64,000 bases of DNA from Caldithrix sp. (GTDB taxonomy: Bacteria > Zhuqueibacterota > Zhuqueibacteria > Thermofontimicrobiales > Sulfurfontimicrobiaceae): positions 1 through 64,000 of the forward strand of contig DYKB01000034.1 in assembly GCA_020722815.1 (NCBI GenBank), given 5' to 3'. Both the position numbers and the translations under genes were made by a program. Position 1 is the first letter of the stretch. The number at the start of each line of letters is the position of its first letter. Of the stretch, positions 54,286 to 63,478 are shown piece by piece. Under the pieces are notes generated by a model, which did not search any database, was not told the origin of the DNA, and saw only the letters and a program-made list of their open reading frames with translations.

Positions 54286-55065
54286 ATGGACTCAAATCAA
54301 TGGTTGATTGAATCGGATATTGGCGATCTCTTTAAAAAAGCCTGGTATTTTCTGCGGACGCATTCGCACATCCTGCTGCGAATGACCTTTTTTATTTTAT
54401 TGCCGGTTTATCTGATCGCTTTCGGGGCTTCTTTATTGATCAAGTCAACCAATGTTATCAGTCTCTTCGGCGATGCGATCATCATCGTCGTAACCATCGG
54501 GGGACAAATCTGGCTTACCAGCGCGATTATTTATTATGGTTTGGAAAATATTTACAATGACGCGGACTATTCAATTCCCCAAATATTGAAAACCGCCACC
54601 CGATTTGTCAGTCGGTTACTTTCAATAAATTTAGTCATCCTGCTTTTTATTACCTCGATAACGGTCATGGTCAGTGCCATCGTAAAACTGATTTTCAGTT
54701 CCTATTCACCGGAATTTCACCTCGCCAATCTATTTTTTTCAATCATCATCATTTCAATTTTTATCTATTTAAGGTTTTTTCTGGCGCAATTTTTTCTCAT
54801 CGATGAAGAGTGCGGGATTATGGAATCACTCCGGCGAAGTAATTTACTTTTTCTGGAATATAAAAATAAAATGAGTAAAGTGTTCATCATCCTGATTTTA
54901 ATGATGCTGGTACCAACGCTGCTAAATTTTTACTTTCCGCTGAGTGGTCTGATCCTTTTTTTCTTTCTGATGCCATTTACGATTTTAATTCAGCTTTTTC
55001 TTTATATTGCCCTTCGGATTCATCGGGGTGACTTTGAAATGATGGAATCGTCTGAGGAAGAATAA
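54286..55065 (+). CDS. Multi-pass membrane protein
   Basis: 259 residues with about six hydrophobic helices: near 33-55, 62-90, 113-140, 146-170, 198-220 and 222-245. A cytoplasmic N-terminus (DIGDLFKKAWYFLRTHSHIL) resembles the start of DUF975/glycerophosphodiester phosphodiesterase-associated membrane domain proteins, but I cannot assign a family. Acidic C-terminal tail (MMESSEEE). Probably monocistronic. Confidence 0.75.
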   Translation: MDSNQWLIESDIGDLFKKAWYFLRTHSHILLRMTFFILLPVYLIAFGASLLIKSTNVISLFGDAIIIVVTIGGQIWLTSAIIYYGLENIYNDADYSIPQILKTATRFVSRLLSINLVILLFITSITVMVSAIVKLIFSSYSPEFHLANLFFSIIIISIFIYLRFFLAQFFLIDEECGIMESLRRSNLLFLEYKNKMSKVFIILILMMLVPTLLNFYFPLSGLILFFFLMPFTILIQLFLYIALRIHRGDFEMMESSEEE

Positions 55066-55205
55066 ATACGATTGACGAATCCTTTTATCAAATTCAACTA
55101 AAAAAAATTTTTGGCCACAGAGTAAAAATGTCACAGAAATAAATTTAGCGAATTTTAAACTAAAATTTTGTTACTTTTAATGTTATGAATAACCGAATTT
55201 TTTTT

Positions 55206-55604
55206 TACCGTATACTTTTTTACATTAATTTAATGTTTCATTTATTAACCAAGTTCAAAACCCTCATCCAACCCTCTCCCAAAGGGCTGGTCGTGTCCCA
55301 TTACTTTTGCTGGACACGGGGAAGTTAAAAAATGCAGGAGAATTTGTGCGTGAACGGCGCCTCTTGAACTCACCCCCCGGCCCCCTCTCTTGAAAGAGAG
55401 GGGGAGAAACCGTCTACTCCCCCTTCTCTTCTCAAGAGAAGGGGGTTGGGGGGATGAGTTCAAATGCGTGATTTTCACAAAGCAGGCACTTTGTTGCGCC
55501 ATCTTCTCATTTAACTTCAATTCCCCGTGTCCAGTACCCGGATGTGGGTCAAGATCAGCCCAAAGGGTGAGGGCAGGTTTTGCTTAATCAAAAAGTGTAC
55601 GGTA
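55206..55604. repeat. Family F element, copy 2 (both terminal repeats present)
   Basis: About 400 bp with inverted ends TACCGTATACTTTTT and AAAAAGTGTACGGTA. Inside, CCCAAAGGGCTGGTCGTGTC / CTGGACACGGGGAAGTT recurs in inverse form near the right end (AACTTCAATTCCCCGTGTCC then AGTACCCGG and TCAGCCCAAAGGGTGAGGG), and the centre holds GAGAGGGGGAG and CTCCCCCTTCTCTTCTC hairpins. The transcript would be one long fold-back. Non-coding. Confidence 0.82.
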
Positions 55605-55745
55605 GTGAACCGAATTTAATCAAACAACCTAAAAAACACTGCTTTTTCTTTTCATTTTTCTGTGGCCTCTGAATTCTGTGGCCCATTTAATTAAATATTG
55701 CTATTTTGATTCTTCATTCCAATTTAAATTTTGACAGGTAAAATA

Positions 55746-56966
55746 ATGAACCGAATTTCCCAACGCGTTCAAAGTGCCGGCTTTTCCACCACCATGCAAA
55801 TTGCGGCACTGGCCTTTCAATTACAATCCGAAGGCATTAAAATTATTAATTTAAATGTCGGTGAACCCGATTTTAACACACCGGAGAACGTCAAAAATGC
55901 CGCGCATGTTGCTATTGATAAAAATTTTACAAAATACACGCCCAATGCGGGACTGGCCGATTTAAAAGATGCCATTATCAAAAGGCTAAAGACGGACTAT
56001 GATTTATCTTACACGCGGGATGAAATTATTATTTCTCCGGGCGCTAAAAATTCGATGTACAATGCCTGCATGGCGGTCATCAATCCTGGCGATGAAGTAA
56101 TTATCCCCACGCCCTATTGGGTTTCCTATCCGGCGATGGTGAAATTAGCGGCGGGAGTGCCGGTAATTGTGCCGACTTTTGCGAACGATGGTTTTCGTTT
56201 AACGCCAGCGCAATTGGAACAGGCCATCACTCCCCGAACGCGGGCATTGATTTTGAATAATCCATCGAATCCGGCCGGTACTTTTTATACACGAAAAGAT
56301 TTGATTGAATTACTCAATGTTGCACTGGCCGCGAATTTGATCATCATTGCCGATGAAGTTTATGAAAAATTGGTTTATGATGGTCTGAAATTCATCCCGG
56401 CCGCGGCAATTAGCGCAAAGGCGAAAGCAAATACCGTACATATCAGCGGTGTATCGAAGACTTACGCCATGACTGGCTGGCGAATTGGCTATGCGGCCGC
56501 TTCCAACGACCTGATTGCGGGGATGAATGTGGTTCAGAGTCACAATACGTCAGGAGCGACATCAATTTCACAAGTGGCGAGTATCGAGGCACTGAATGGC
56601 CCGCAGGATTATGTCAAGGCGATGCTCGCTGAATTTCAGAAACGGCGGGATTATTTATTAAAGCGCTTGCGGGAAATTCCGGGCATTACCTGTCACCCGG
56701 CCAGTGGGGCATTTTATTTGTTCCCGGATTTTTCGGTCTATTTTAATATGGAATTTGAAGGCGAGCGAATAATGAACTCGGCGGATATGGTCTATTATCT
56801 GCTCAAACACGCTCATGTCGCCACGGTTCCCGGTTCGGGATTTGGCGCCGAAAACTATATTCGGCTGGCCTACGCGACTTCCCTGGAAAATATTGAAACC
56901 GCCCTGAATCAAATTGAGGCAGCCCTGAAAAAATTATCCCCCATTCGACAGTTGGAAATCAAATAA
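55746..56966 (+). CDS. Class I/II pyridoxal phosphate aminotransferase (AspB/AspC-like)
   Basis: 406 residues from ATG 55746 (an in-frame TTG at 55731 is less likely; AGGT lies 9 bases before the ATG). Aspartate or related aminotransferase of subfamily I-gamma: NVGEPDFNTP, KYTPNAGLADLK, LNNPSNPAGTFYTRKDL, IIADEVYEKLVYDG, PLP-binding Lys238 in SGVSKTYAMTGWRIGY and RLAYATSLENIE with the carboxylate-binding Arg. Stand-alone, preceded by repeat F2. Confidence 0.93.
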   Translation: MNRISQRVQSAGFSTTMQIAALAFQLQSEGIKIINLNVGEPDFNTPENVKNAAHVAIDKNFTKYTPNAGLADLKDAIIKRLKTDYDLSYTRDEIIISPGAKNSMYNACMAVINPGDEVIIPTPYWVSYPAMVKLAAGVPVIVPTFANDGFRLTPAQLEQAITPRTRALILNNPSNPAGTFYTRKDLIELLNVALAANLIIIADEVYEKLVYDGLKFIPAAAISAKAKANTVHISGVSKTYAMTGWRIGYAAASNDLIAGMNVVQSHNTSGATSISQVASIEALNGPQDYVKAMLAEFQKRRDYLLKRLREIPGITCHPASGAFYLFPDFSVYFNMEFEGERIMNSADMVYYLLKHAHVATVPGSGFGAENYIRLAYATSLENIETALNQIEAALKKLSPIRQLEIK

Positions 56967-57122
56967 AGATTGGTGGTAATTCATCCAGACAAAAACACCG
57001 CAGATTTCACCGATGACGCCGATTGAATTTGTTAATTTAATCGGCCAAATCTGTGGTCATAAATTTTTTCTGTGGCTACTTCATTCTGTGGCCAAAATAT
57101 TTAATCTCTATCTTCGCAGATG

Positions 57123-57494
57123 TTAGTCGTTTTCAAATTTTGAACCCTGTGACGACTGGCGCACCTTTTTCCAGCGCCACCCGAAAAGCATCGTTCCCAA
57201 TCTTCTTGTCCAGTGATAGCGAATAAAAAGCCGCCGCAGCCAGCGATGCTTTGTTTCATTCGATACCATTTCACTCTGCTGCTTGATCCGATAATATTCC
57301 GTCTGATGGCTCACCTGCTGTTTTTCACGGATTTGCCCTTCCAGCCGGAAAAGCTCTTCGACACTGCATATCTTTTTTTGCACCAATATATTGACGATTG
57401 TTTCCACTGAAATTGAATCTCCCTGCGGGACGAAATTCGGCGTTTCGGGAATTTGCAGGGCGCGTTCTCGCATGGTTTCTTCATCCGGTATCAT
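57123..57494 (-). CDS. Unknown small protein downstream of nth
   Basis: 123 residues, no membrane segment or signal. N-terminus acidic; the middle (SVETIVNILVQKKICSVEEL, FRLEGQIREKQQVSHQT) is predicted coiled-coil; C-terminal 50 residues are strongly basic and Trp-rich (KHRWLRRLFIRYHWTRRLGT). 26 bases after nth on the same strand, so co-transcribed. The basic tail could bind nucleic acid. Family not recognised. Confidence 0.65.
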   Translation of the reverse strand: MIPDEETMRERALQIPETPNFVPQGDSISVETIVNILVQKKICSVEELFRLEGQIREKQQVSHQTEYYRIKQQSEMVSNETKHRWLRRLFIRYHWTRRLGTMLFGWRWKKVRQSSQGSKFEND

Positions 57495-57520
57495 TCAAAT
57501 CCTCCTGATATAAAATTTAT

Positions 57521-58171
57521 TCATTTCTGAGCATTCAGATATTTCGCTTTCTCATTCCATTCGCATAAGTCCGCCACTACACATCGAAAACACGCCGGAT
57601 TTCTTGCCGTACAGGTCTGCCGGCCATGAAAAATAAATAAATGCGCTGTCTGAGTCCATTGTTCGGCTGGCAGCAGCGCGCATAAATCTTTCTCGATTTT
57701 TTCGGGACTCGTGTTTTGCGTCAATCCCAGCCGGCGGGAAATCCGTTTCACATGTGTATCAACCACCATGCCAGGGATACCAAAGGCATTCCCCAAAACC
57801 ACATTCGCGGTTTTGCGCCCAATGCCGGGGAGACTGGTCAAATCATCGATATTTTGGGGAATTCCCCCGCCAAATCGTTCGATTATCCCCTGGCAGCATC
57901 CCTGAATATTTTTCGCCTTGTTATGATAAAAACCCGTGGTTCGGATGTCATTTTCCAGTTCCGACAACGGTACGTTCAAAAAATCCGCTGCTGAACGATA
58001 CTTTTTAAACAAATTTTGCGTCACTTTGTTGACCTGAACATCCGTACACTGGGCGGACAGGATGGTGGCGATGACCAGTTCCAGATTGTTTGCATATTTC
58101 AATTGAATCGCGGCGTCTGGATAAGCCGTTGTCAATCGGCGTAAAATTTCCTGTGCTTTTTGTCGTATCAA
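57521..58171 (-). CDS. nth: Endonuclease III
   Basis: Base-excision repair glycosylase/AP lyase for oxidised pyrimidines. 216 residues; helix-hairpin-helix LPGIGRKTANVVLG contains catalytic Lys120, with Asp138 in VVDTH and the [4Fe-4S] cysteines 187, 194, 197 and 203 (C-x6-C-x2-C-x5-C), the same numbering as the E. coli enzyme. Complete. Confidence 0.97.
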   Translation of the reverse strand: MIRQKAQEILRRLTTAYPDAAIQLKYANNLELVIATILSAQCTDVQVNKVTQNLFKKYRSAADFLNVPLSELENDIRTTGFYHNKAKNIQGCCQGIIERFGGGIPQNIDDLTSLPGIGRKTANVVLGNAFGIPGMVVDTHVKRISRRLGLTQNTSPEKIEKDLCALLPAEQWTQTAHLFIFHGRQTCTARNPACFRCVVADLCEWNEKAKYLNAQK

Positions 58172-58563
58172 ATCAGGCTCCAGTGTGATTGATCCGGCGG
58201 GAGCTTTAAATTTATGCTATCTATCAATCTTTTGACCCTCCCGCAGGGTAAAAATTTACGGTCTGATTGTCAAAAATTGCCGATTTACACGCATATTTGC
58301 GCGGCAACTTAAATAAAAAAGCGCATTTTATCGCAAATTCGTCTGATAAATGCACCAAAACTTAGCAAAAATAGTACCATTTAAAAGGAATTATGTTCCT
58401 GGTGATTTATTGGAATGCCAACCCGGCGGGAGGTTTTATTTAGAGAAACCTGTCTGTCTGAATTTAACCTCCGCAGAATCGTTTATCCGTTAAATCTGTT
58501 CGATCTGCTTTCTATTTCTTATAAATCCGAAATCCAAAATTGCGACAATCCGCAATCCGAAAT
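58172..58563. other. Gene-free spacer with a small family E hairpin
   Basis: No gene. ACCCTCCCGCAGGGT at 58235-58249 is a short palindrome related to the family E hairpin at 59.2 kb; the word CGGCGGGAGGTTTTATTT near 58422 is another piece. Confidence 0.5.
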
Positions 58564-58812
58564 TTACGTGACCTTTTCTTCCATTTCGAAACTAACACGG
58601 AATGGCAATTGAAAATCAACATCGCGTTTTTTAAAGAGTACCGCGAAATCGGTGATTGTAAATCCGACAAGCTCTTTGGTTGCAGGATGAAATCGAAGAA
58701 TAATGTTATCTCCGTATTCAATATAATCTGTATATTGTAGGTGTCCTTTTGTAACGTACAGGACATCAGCCTCTTCATCATAAAACATCTTAAAATTATC
58801 AGTTTGGTTCAT
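58564..58812 (-). CDS. DUF2283 small protein
   Basis: 82 residues. FKMFYDEEADVLYVTKG (about 7-23) is the DUF2283 signature, followed by DNIILRFHPATKELVGFTIT. Often encoded after a short partner protein (a DUF4258- or toxin-like gene). Here the upstream partner, 5 bases away, is broken by stop codons. Function unknown. Confidence 0.82.
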   Translation of the reverse strand: MNQTDNFKMFYDEEADVLYVTKGHLQYTDYIEYGDNIILRFHPATKELVGFTITDFAVLFKKRDVDFQLPFRVSFEMEEKVT

Positions 58813-58817
58813 GATTT

Positions 58818-59099
58818 TTACCTTTTTTTAGCAATTGGATAAGCCGTAATAACAAATTTTTTCAACGCTAGTTTGACCACTACCGTTAGATGAGTGTAAT
58901 TATGTGGTAAATTATTAAATTGATGGAGATATTTGAATTTTTCTGGATCCATTTTCTCTTGATTCCTTTTGCCTAATCGAATCGTTTTTAGCACATCCTC
59001 AAGCCGATGGGCTAATTCCTAATGGTGATCGGTAATATGCTTCCATCGCTCATCGGTAAGAATGATTTCGTTATTCCATTTATCAATGACACTCTACAT
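58818..59099 (-). pseudogene. Partner gene of DUF2283, interrupted by in-frame TAG codons
   Basis: One continuous frame of about 93 codons: ATG at 59099, then TAG as codon 2, SVIDKWNNEIILTDERWKHI, TDHH, a second TAG, ELAHRLEDVLKTIRLGKRNQ, then EKMDPEKFKYLHQFNNLPHN and YTHLTVVVKLALKKFVITAYPIAKKR, ending 5 bases before the DUF2283 start. The pattern (IxLTxERWxHIxxxHPE ... VVVK...FVITAYP) is that of small partner proteins of DUF2283 genes. Both TAGs could be CAG after one C-to-T change. TAG is a normal stop elsewhere here, so this is decay, not recoding. Confidence 0.72.
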
Positions 59100-59242
59100 T
59101 GCAGGCACCCTTATTTTAAATATAGCCATTTGTGTTGAGAATATCAAGTCATTATTAAAAGTGTAAAGAATGACTCCTGTTGAAGATTGACGATTGATAA
59201 TTTTTCGTCAGGGATTTTTGCAATTTGTATTAACTCAAACTT

Positions 59243-59305
59243 AACCTTGCGGGAGGTTTAATTCCGGAAAATTCGCCAATTTCAGGGGAAACCTCCCGCA
59301 GGGTT
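59243..59305. repeat. Family E hairpin
   Basis: Arms AACCTTGCGGGAGGTTT and AAACCTCCCGCAGGGTT around a 28-30 base loop. Related CCTCCCGC/GCGGGAGG words occur at 17.70, 17.78, 58.24 and 58.42 kb. Confidence 0.7.
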
Positions 59306-59397
59306 GGGTATTATCGACGTTCTTTTTTTTAAAAAATAATTTTGACCTCAATTGTTTTGTTCAAAATCGTCTTGTCATAAAAATGAAATCCGTATCA

Positions 59398-59455
59398 TCC
59401 ATGACCCCCTCCTGCCTCCCCCATTTTCAAAAAACGAAAATGGGGGAGAGGATTT
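59398..59455. repeat. Partial family D element (D9)
   Basis: ACCCCCTCCTGCCTCCCCCA then TTTTCAAAAAACGAAAATGG then GGGAGAGG: the hairpin half only, without terminal repeats. Confidence 0.75.
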
Positions 59456-59520
59456 TTGTTTTTCATTGACAATTCACCATTTTCAATTATCAATTGACAA
59501 TTTATTAAAATGCTGAAGCA

Positions 59521-59963
59521 TGTAGGTTGGGCTCGTCTTTTTGAACCCAACATTGACTCTGATAGGATGCTCCCAATAACGGCGTTGCCAAATAGCAGCT
59601 TCACCCTCGTCCTGTCTGGATTTATTGCGCATGTCCGGGTCGCCGCCTGCTTTCAGATAACGTTTGCTAAACACGAGTGTTTTGGATAATCACCATCATC
59701 CGGTGGAAGCCGCCATCAGCCGTACAAGTGATCGGGAAGCAAACCGATAGCTTCAACCGCATAAGGGTGTCTTTCTTGAACTTCTTTCCACACCGGATGC
59801 AATATATTTCGCGCAAGTGATGATGTCAAAAATTTTCGCCGGTTAAACGTTACGACTGAAAAAAATACAACCCCCAGTAATTTCATTCTTTTGTAATTTG
59901 ACATTCCTCTTTTCTTTTAATTGATAATGTGTTGGGTTCAAAAAACGAACCCAACCTACAGGC
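59521..59963 (-). mobile_element. Decayed RAYT transposase gene between inverted REP palindromes
   Basis: Transposase relic 59557-59904, minus strand. Readable: MSNYKRMKLLGVVFFSVVTF, NRRKFLTSSLARNILHPVW, KEVQERHPYAVEAIGLLPDH then LYG-stop; in the same frame WRLPPDDGDY; and in another frame FSKRYLKAGGDPDMRNKSRQ, DEGEAAIWQRRYWEHPIR. These are TnpA-REP (IS200-like Y1) motifs. The HUH pair, normally HLH in LPDHLHC, is HLY, a stop codon and a frameshift follow, and the C-terminal third is gone. Flanking REPs are GTAGGTTGGGCTCG..GAACCCAAC (59521-59552) and GTTGGGTTC..GAACCCAACCTAC (59931-59963). Confidence 0.82.
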
Positions 59964-60302
59964 TCCCATTAAGACCGAACCATAATCCTTCATTTCTAAG
60001 CCATACAGATGCTAAATTGACAAAAATTTATTAAATTAGCTTCTATTTGTCAAACTTTTTAGGAAAAGATGTTTATTTTTTTCTCTGAAAGCTCTGCGTG
60101 AAACAAGTATAATCATTTTTTCAATTTAACGTTTTCGTACTCCTTATTAACCCAATTCTTCCACAACTCAGAAACACAATCTTTCCATCGCATACTGACA
60201 CTGACGCAAAATGACAACGTTTTGAAGGCTTTATTTTGATGAAACATAAGATTGACTATTACGTTTAATCGTTTGTTATGAAAATTTAACAATGGACACG
60301 CT

Positions 60303-62888
60303 ATGACATCTAAAATGCTGCTCAAATTCCCAAATCTATTAAAAATCGGCTTAAAGACAGGCGTTCTTATTTTCTGGTTTTCGATTCTGGTTTTTCATTC
60401 ATCTCTTTTCAGCGGTACCACGGGAATTCTGGAAGGGATTGTTCTCGACAAAGCCACGATGAAGCCGTTAGCCGGGGTCAATGTTTTTATTCTGGAGACG
60501 CACCAGGGTTGTGCGACTGATCAGAATGGATTTTTCAAAATTCATAATGTTCGTTCCGGAACATATCGGGTTCAGGTGTCCATGATCGGCTATCGGTTGC
60601 TGACATTCAGTAATATCACCATCCTGCCCGATCTGAAAGTCCGGCTGAATGTAGAGCTTACCGAAACCCCAATTGAAATGGAAGCTATCGAGGTGCGGGC
60701 GGAACGTCCTTTGATTCAAACAGATGTGAAAGGGACGGTGTATGATCTCAGTGCGCAGAAGATGAACCAACTCCCCATCGAAAAGTTTCAGGAAGTCGTG
60801 GGCTTGCAGGCGGGGACCACGGTGGAGGGTAATGTTCGCGGCGGCAAGATCAGGGAGGTGATTTATTTGATCGATGGCCTGCCGGTTCAGGATGTCATTC
60901 GCGGCGGGCTGGGTTCGGAATTGCCCATCAGCGCCATCTCCCAGCTCAGTGTGAAAACAGGCGGCTTTGATGCGGAATATGGCAATGCCCTGTCCGGGGT
61001 CGTGAATGTGATTACGCAAACCGGCAGTAATGAGCATCGATTTTTCTTCCGCGCCGATAACGATCATCTCTTCGGCGGAACACAGGCCAGCAAGGCCACC
61101 AATCTCGAGCTGAGTGCCGGCGGGCCGATTAAAAATTCGAAGCTTTACTATTTTCTGGCGAATCATCTTTTTCTCAGTGACACCCGTTGGTGGCAGGATT
61201 TTCAGTATTTTTTTGACTCCCCGGTTCAAAAGGAGATAAATGGGCTGGGCAAAATCAACTGGCATTTGAACCCTTCGATGCGCATGAGTGCCCAGATACT
61301 TTATTCGCTAAACCGCTGGCGCGATTATGAATTTAGCTGGCGCTATAATCTGAACGGTTTGCCACCACAGCAGCGAAATTCTTACCGAACCGGGCTTTTC
61401 TGGACGCATACGCTGTCACAAAACACCTGTTATTCGGTCAGTTTGAGCCAATACTATTTAAATTCCAAAATTGGCGAAGGCGCCGGTGAGGATATCGAGG
61501 GAATTCCATATCAATACGATTTTTATTCGCTTTACATTGTTTCCGGCGATCGGGTGTTGTGGGCGAATATGAAGCAGCTTGCCGCGTTTATGAAAGCGGA
61601 ACTCACCAATCAATTTCATCCGCGGCACGAATTCAAAGCCGGTTTCGAGTTGAAGCATTATAATGTTGATTCAGATGTACGCAAAATGGAGCCGCAAAAG
61701 ACCTATTTTGGCAAGCCATTGGTGCTGTTGCCACTGCTCAATTATAGCTCGCGGTATCACTATTATCCGCGTTCCGGAAGCATTTTCATCCAGGATAAAT
61801 TTGAATCCGGTAAAAATCAATCTGGCATTAGTGTCGGACTTCGCTTCGATTTCCTCGATCCACGCGCCAGTCGTCCCGCTGTCGAATTGGTGCCAGTTAA
61901 AGAAAATGAGTATCGGGAAAATCTTGTCGCCTATAAACCAGCCAAAATCCAATATAACCTCAGTCCGCGTTTTGGTTTTTCGTTTCCAATAACGGAAAAG
62001 AGTCATTTGTTTATCAACTACGGTCATTATATTCAATATCCGCTGTTTGAACATCTTTATTCGGGTCTGGATAATGTCAATCTGCGATATGGGGTCAATG
62101 TACTGCGCGGGAACCCAAACCTCCTGGCGGAAAAAACGCGTGCCTGGGAGATCAGCGCGCGTCATAACGTCTTTGAGAAGGTGGTCGTTTCGGCTTTATA
62201 TTTCAAAAAAGAGACCACCGACCAGATCGATACCAAAACCTTTGTTCCTTCCAACAGCCGGATTGCTGGCGACTATGGTTTTTGTGAATATGTGAATAAT
62301 CCGTATGCGATTTCGCATGGCTTCGAGTTTATTGTCAGCCGCGAAACTGGTAAGTGGATTCGGGGGAGTTTTTCTTATACAATAATGGATGCGAAAGGTA
62401 TCAGTGAGTATGAAGATCAGGGGTTGAATTATGCGCAGTGGGGATTTGCGGTGGCGAATTCACCGTTTTACCTGAGTTGGGATCAGCGCCATACGGTTAA
62501 AGCTGATATGGTGCTGGATTTGCCGCTATCCACCACCGCCAATATCATCTGGCAATATCACAGCGGGCGGCCTTACACCTATTATCCTTCTCAGGATGGT
62601 TTTACGCCGGATAATCCAGACATCCTCTTTTTACCAAATAATCGCCGTATGCCGGCCAACAATTTTCTGGATCTGAAAGTGAGTAAAGAGTTTAAGTTCG
62701 GTCATATATTAAAGGCTTCGCAAGCGCAGCGTTATAAAGTCGCGCTTTACGTGGAAAGCAAAAATGTTTTCAATCAAAAAAATGTCCGCTGGATAGATTC
62801 TTCCGGAAGAATCGGCGGTGAATTGAGCGATCCGTCAGCGTATGATATCGGTCGCCGGACTGCTTTTGGAGCTGAGATAGAACTGTAA
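60303..62888 (+). CDS. TonB-dependent outer-membrane receptor
   Basis: 861 residues. Signal-like hydrophobic segment LIFWFSILVFHSSLFS; carboxypeptidase-regulatory-like domain about 35-125 (GILEGIVLDKATMKPLAGVN, then GTYRVQVSMIGYR); plug domain about 130-235 (GGKIREVIYLIDGLPVQDVI, AEYGNALSGVVNVITQTGSN); and a beta-barrel to the C-terminus, which ends in alternating aromatic residues (GRRTAFGAEIEL). This is the receptor type that many FCB bacteria use for large substrates, but no SusD is next to it; the 9-base-spaced downstream lipoprotein may be its partner. Substrate unknown. Confidence 0.9.
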   Translation: MTSKMLLKFPNLLKIGLKTGVLIFWFSILVFHSSLFSGTTGILEGIVLDKATMKPLAGVNVFILETHQGCATDQNGFFKIHNVRSGTYRVQVSMIGYRLLTFSNITILPDLKVRLNVELTETPIEMEAIEVRAERPLIQTDVKGTVYDLSAQKMNQLPIEKFQEVVGLQAGTTVEGNVRGGKIREVIYLIDGLPVQDVIRGGLGSELPISAISQLSVKTGGFDAEYGNALSGVVNVITQTGSNEHRFFFRADNDHLFGGTQASKATNLELSAGGPIKNSKLYYFLANHLFLSDTRWWQDFQYFFDSPVQKEINGLGKINWHLNPSMRMSAQILYSLNRWRDYEFSWRYNLNGLPPQQRNSYRTGLFWTHTLSQNTCYSVSLSQYYLNSKIGEGAGEDIEGIPYQYDFYSLYIVSGDRVLWANMKQLAAFMKAELTNQFHPRHEFKAGFELKHYNVDSDVRKMEPQKTYFGKPLVLLPLLNYSSRYHYYPRSGSIFIQDKFESGKNQSGISVGLRFDFLDPRASRPAVELVPVKENEYRENLVAYKPAKIQYNLSPRFGFSFPITEKSHLFINYGHYIQYPLFEHLYSGLDNVNLRYGVNVLRGNPNLLAEKTRAWEISARHNVFEKVVVSALYFKKETTDQIDTKTFVPSNSRIAGDYGFCEYVNNPYAISHGFEFIVSRETGKWIRGSFSYTIMDAKGISEYEDQGLNYAQWGFAVANSPFYLSWDQRHTVKADMVLDLPLSTTANIIWQYHSGRPYTYYPSQDGFTPDNPDILFLPNNRRMPANNFLDLKVSKEFKFGHILKASQAQRYKVALYVESKNVFNQKNVRWIDSSGRIGGELSDPSAYDIGRRTAFGAEIEL

Positions 62889-62896
62889 GAAGAGAG

Positions 62897-63478
62897 ATGA
62901 GCACTATGCTTTTAAAAAATCATTGGCTGATTTTTATTTTATTATTGTTGTTCGTCGCCTGTGATGAATCGCTGCCATTGCGAATTGTTCCGCAAAATGC
63001 GCTGGAGATCACCAGAATTATTGCCAACCAGGAAAGCAGTGATGCTGGTATTTTTATCGCAATCGATATAACTGGCGTCAATGGATATAGCGAAACTTTT
63101 CAGGACATGGTGACGGTGAAAGGAAATGTTCATATCTGGTGGGCCAGAAAACCGGAGGTTCAAGCCAACGTGCCCATTGGCAATCAGCATTTTAAGCCCC
63201 CCACACGAATTTCAGGGAAAGTCCTCACCCTTGATCCCGGAGAAGAATTTCGGCTTGAGACTTTCTGGTATTTGGATACCGTTGACGGCAAAAATATTAT
63301 CGATATGCTGGATTTCTCGAATGGTGCAGTCGTTGATGGACTCGTAACGGCTGCACCGGAAAAATTTAACCTGGAAGTACAATTAGCACTCTTTGCGGAA
63401 ACGGGATTGATGCATTCAAAACGCCATGAGTTTATCCTCAAAGGCTGGAAGTTAGCCGAATCCTCCCCGCCAGAATGA
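62897..63478 (+). CDS. Lipoprotein downstream of the TonB receptor
   Basis: 193 residues. Lipobox LLFVAC (Cys22). The rest is predicted beta-sandwich (DAGIFIAIDITGVNGYSETF, GNVHIWWARKPEVQANVPIG, TLDPGEEFRLETFWYLDTVD). No family recognised. It starts 8 bases after the receptor stop with an AGAAGAGAG ribosome site, so translated from the same transcript; a surface-lipoprotein partner role is plausible but inferred. Confidence 0.8.
   Translation: MSTMLLKNHWLIFILLLLFVACDESLPLRIVPQNALEITRIIANQESSDAGIFIAIDITGVNGYSETFQDMVTVKGNVHIWWARKPEVQANVPIGNQHFKPPTRISGKVLTLDPGEEFRLETFWYLDTVDGKNIIDMLDFSNGAVVDGLVTAAPEKFNLEVQLALFAETGLMHSKRHEFILKGWKLAESSPPE

Larger units (their letters stand above)
59100..60302. 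other. Repeat- and relic-filled stretch before the TonB receptor
   Basis: Contains family E (59243-59305), D9 (59398-59455), REP palindromes at 59521-59552 and 59931-59963, and the RAYT relic between them. 59970-60300 has a 70-codon leftward frame (60113-60325) with no clear ribosome site or family; I do not call it. Confidence 0.55.

Noticed and set aside
58818..59099. Alternative genetic code with TAG read as Gln
   Set aside because: radA, the GmhA-like gene, porU-like gene, a GNAT gene and one four-cysteine gene end naturally at TAG.
60113..60325. 70-codon leftward ORF with a plausible-looking C-terminus (MRWKDCVSELWKNWVNKEY)
   Set aside because: It overlaps the TonB receptor start, lacks a ribosome site and shows no family; it may be a relic but I cannot support it.
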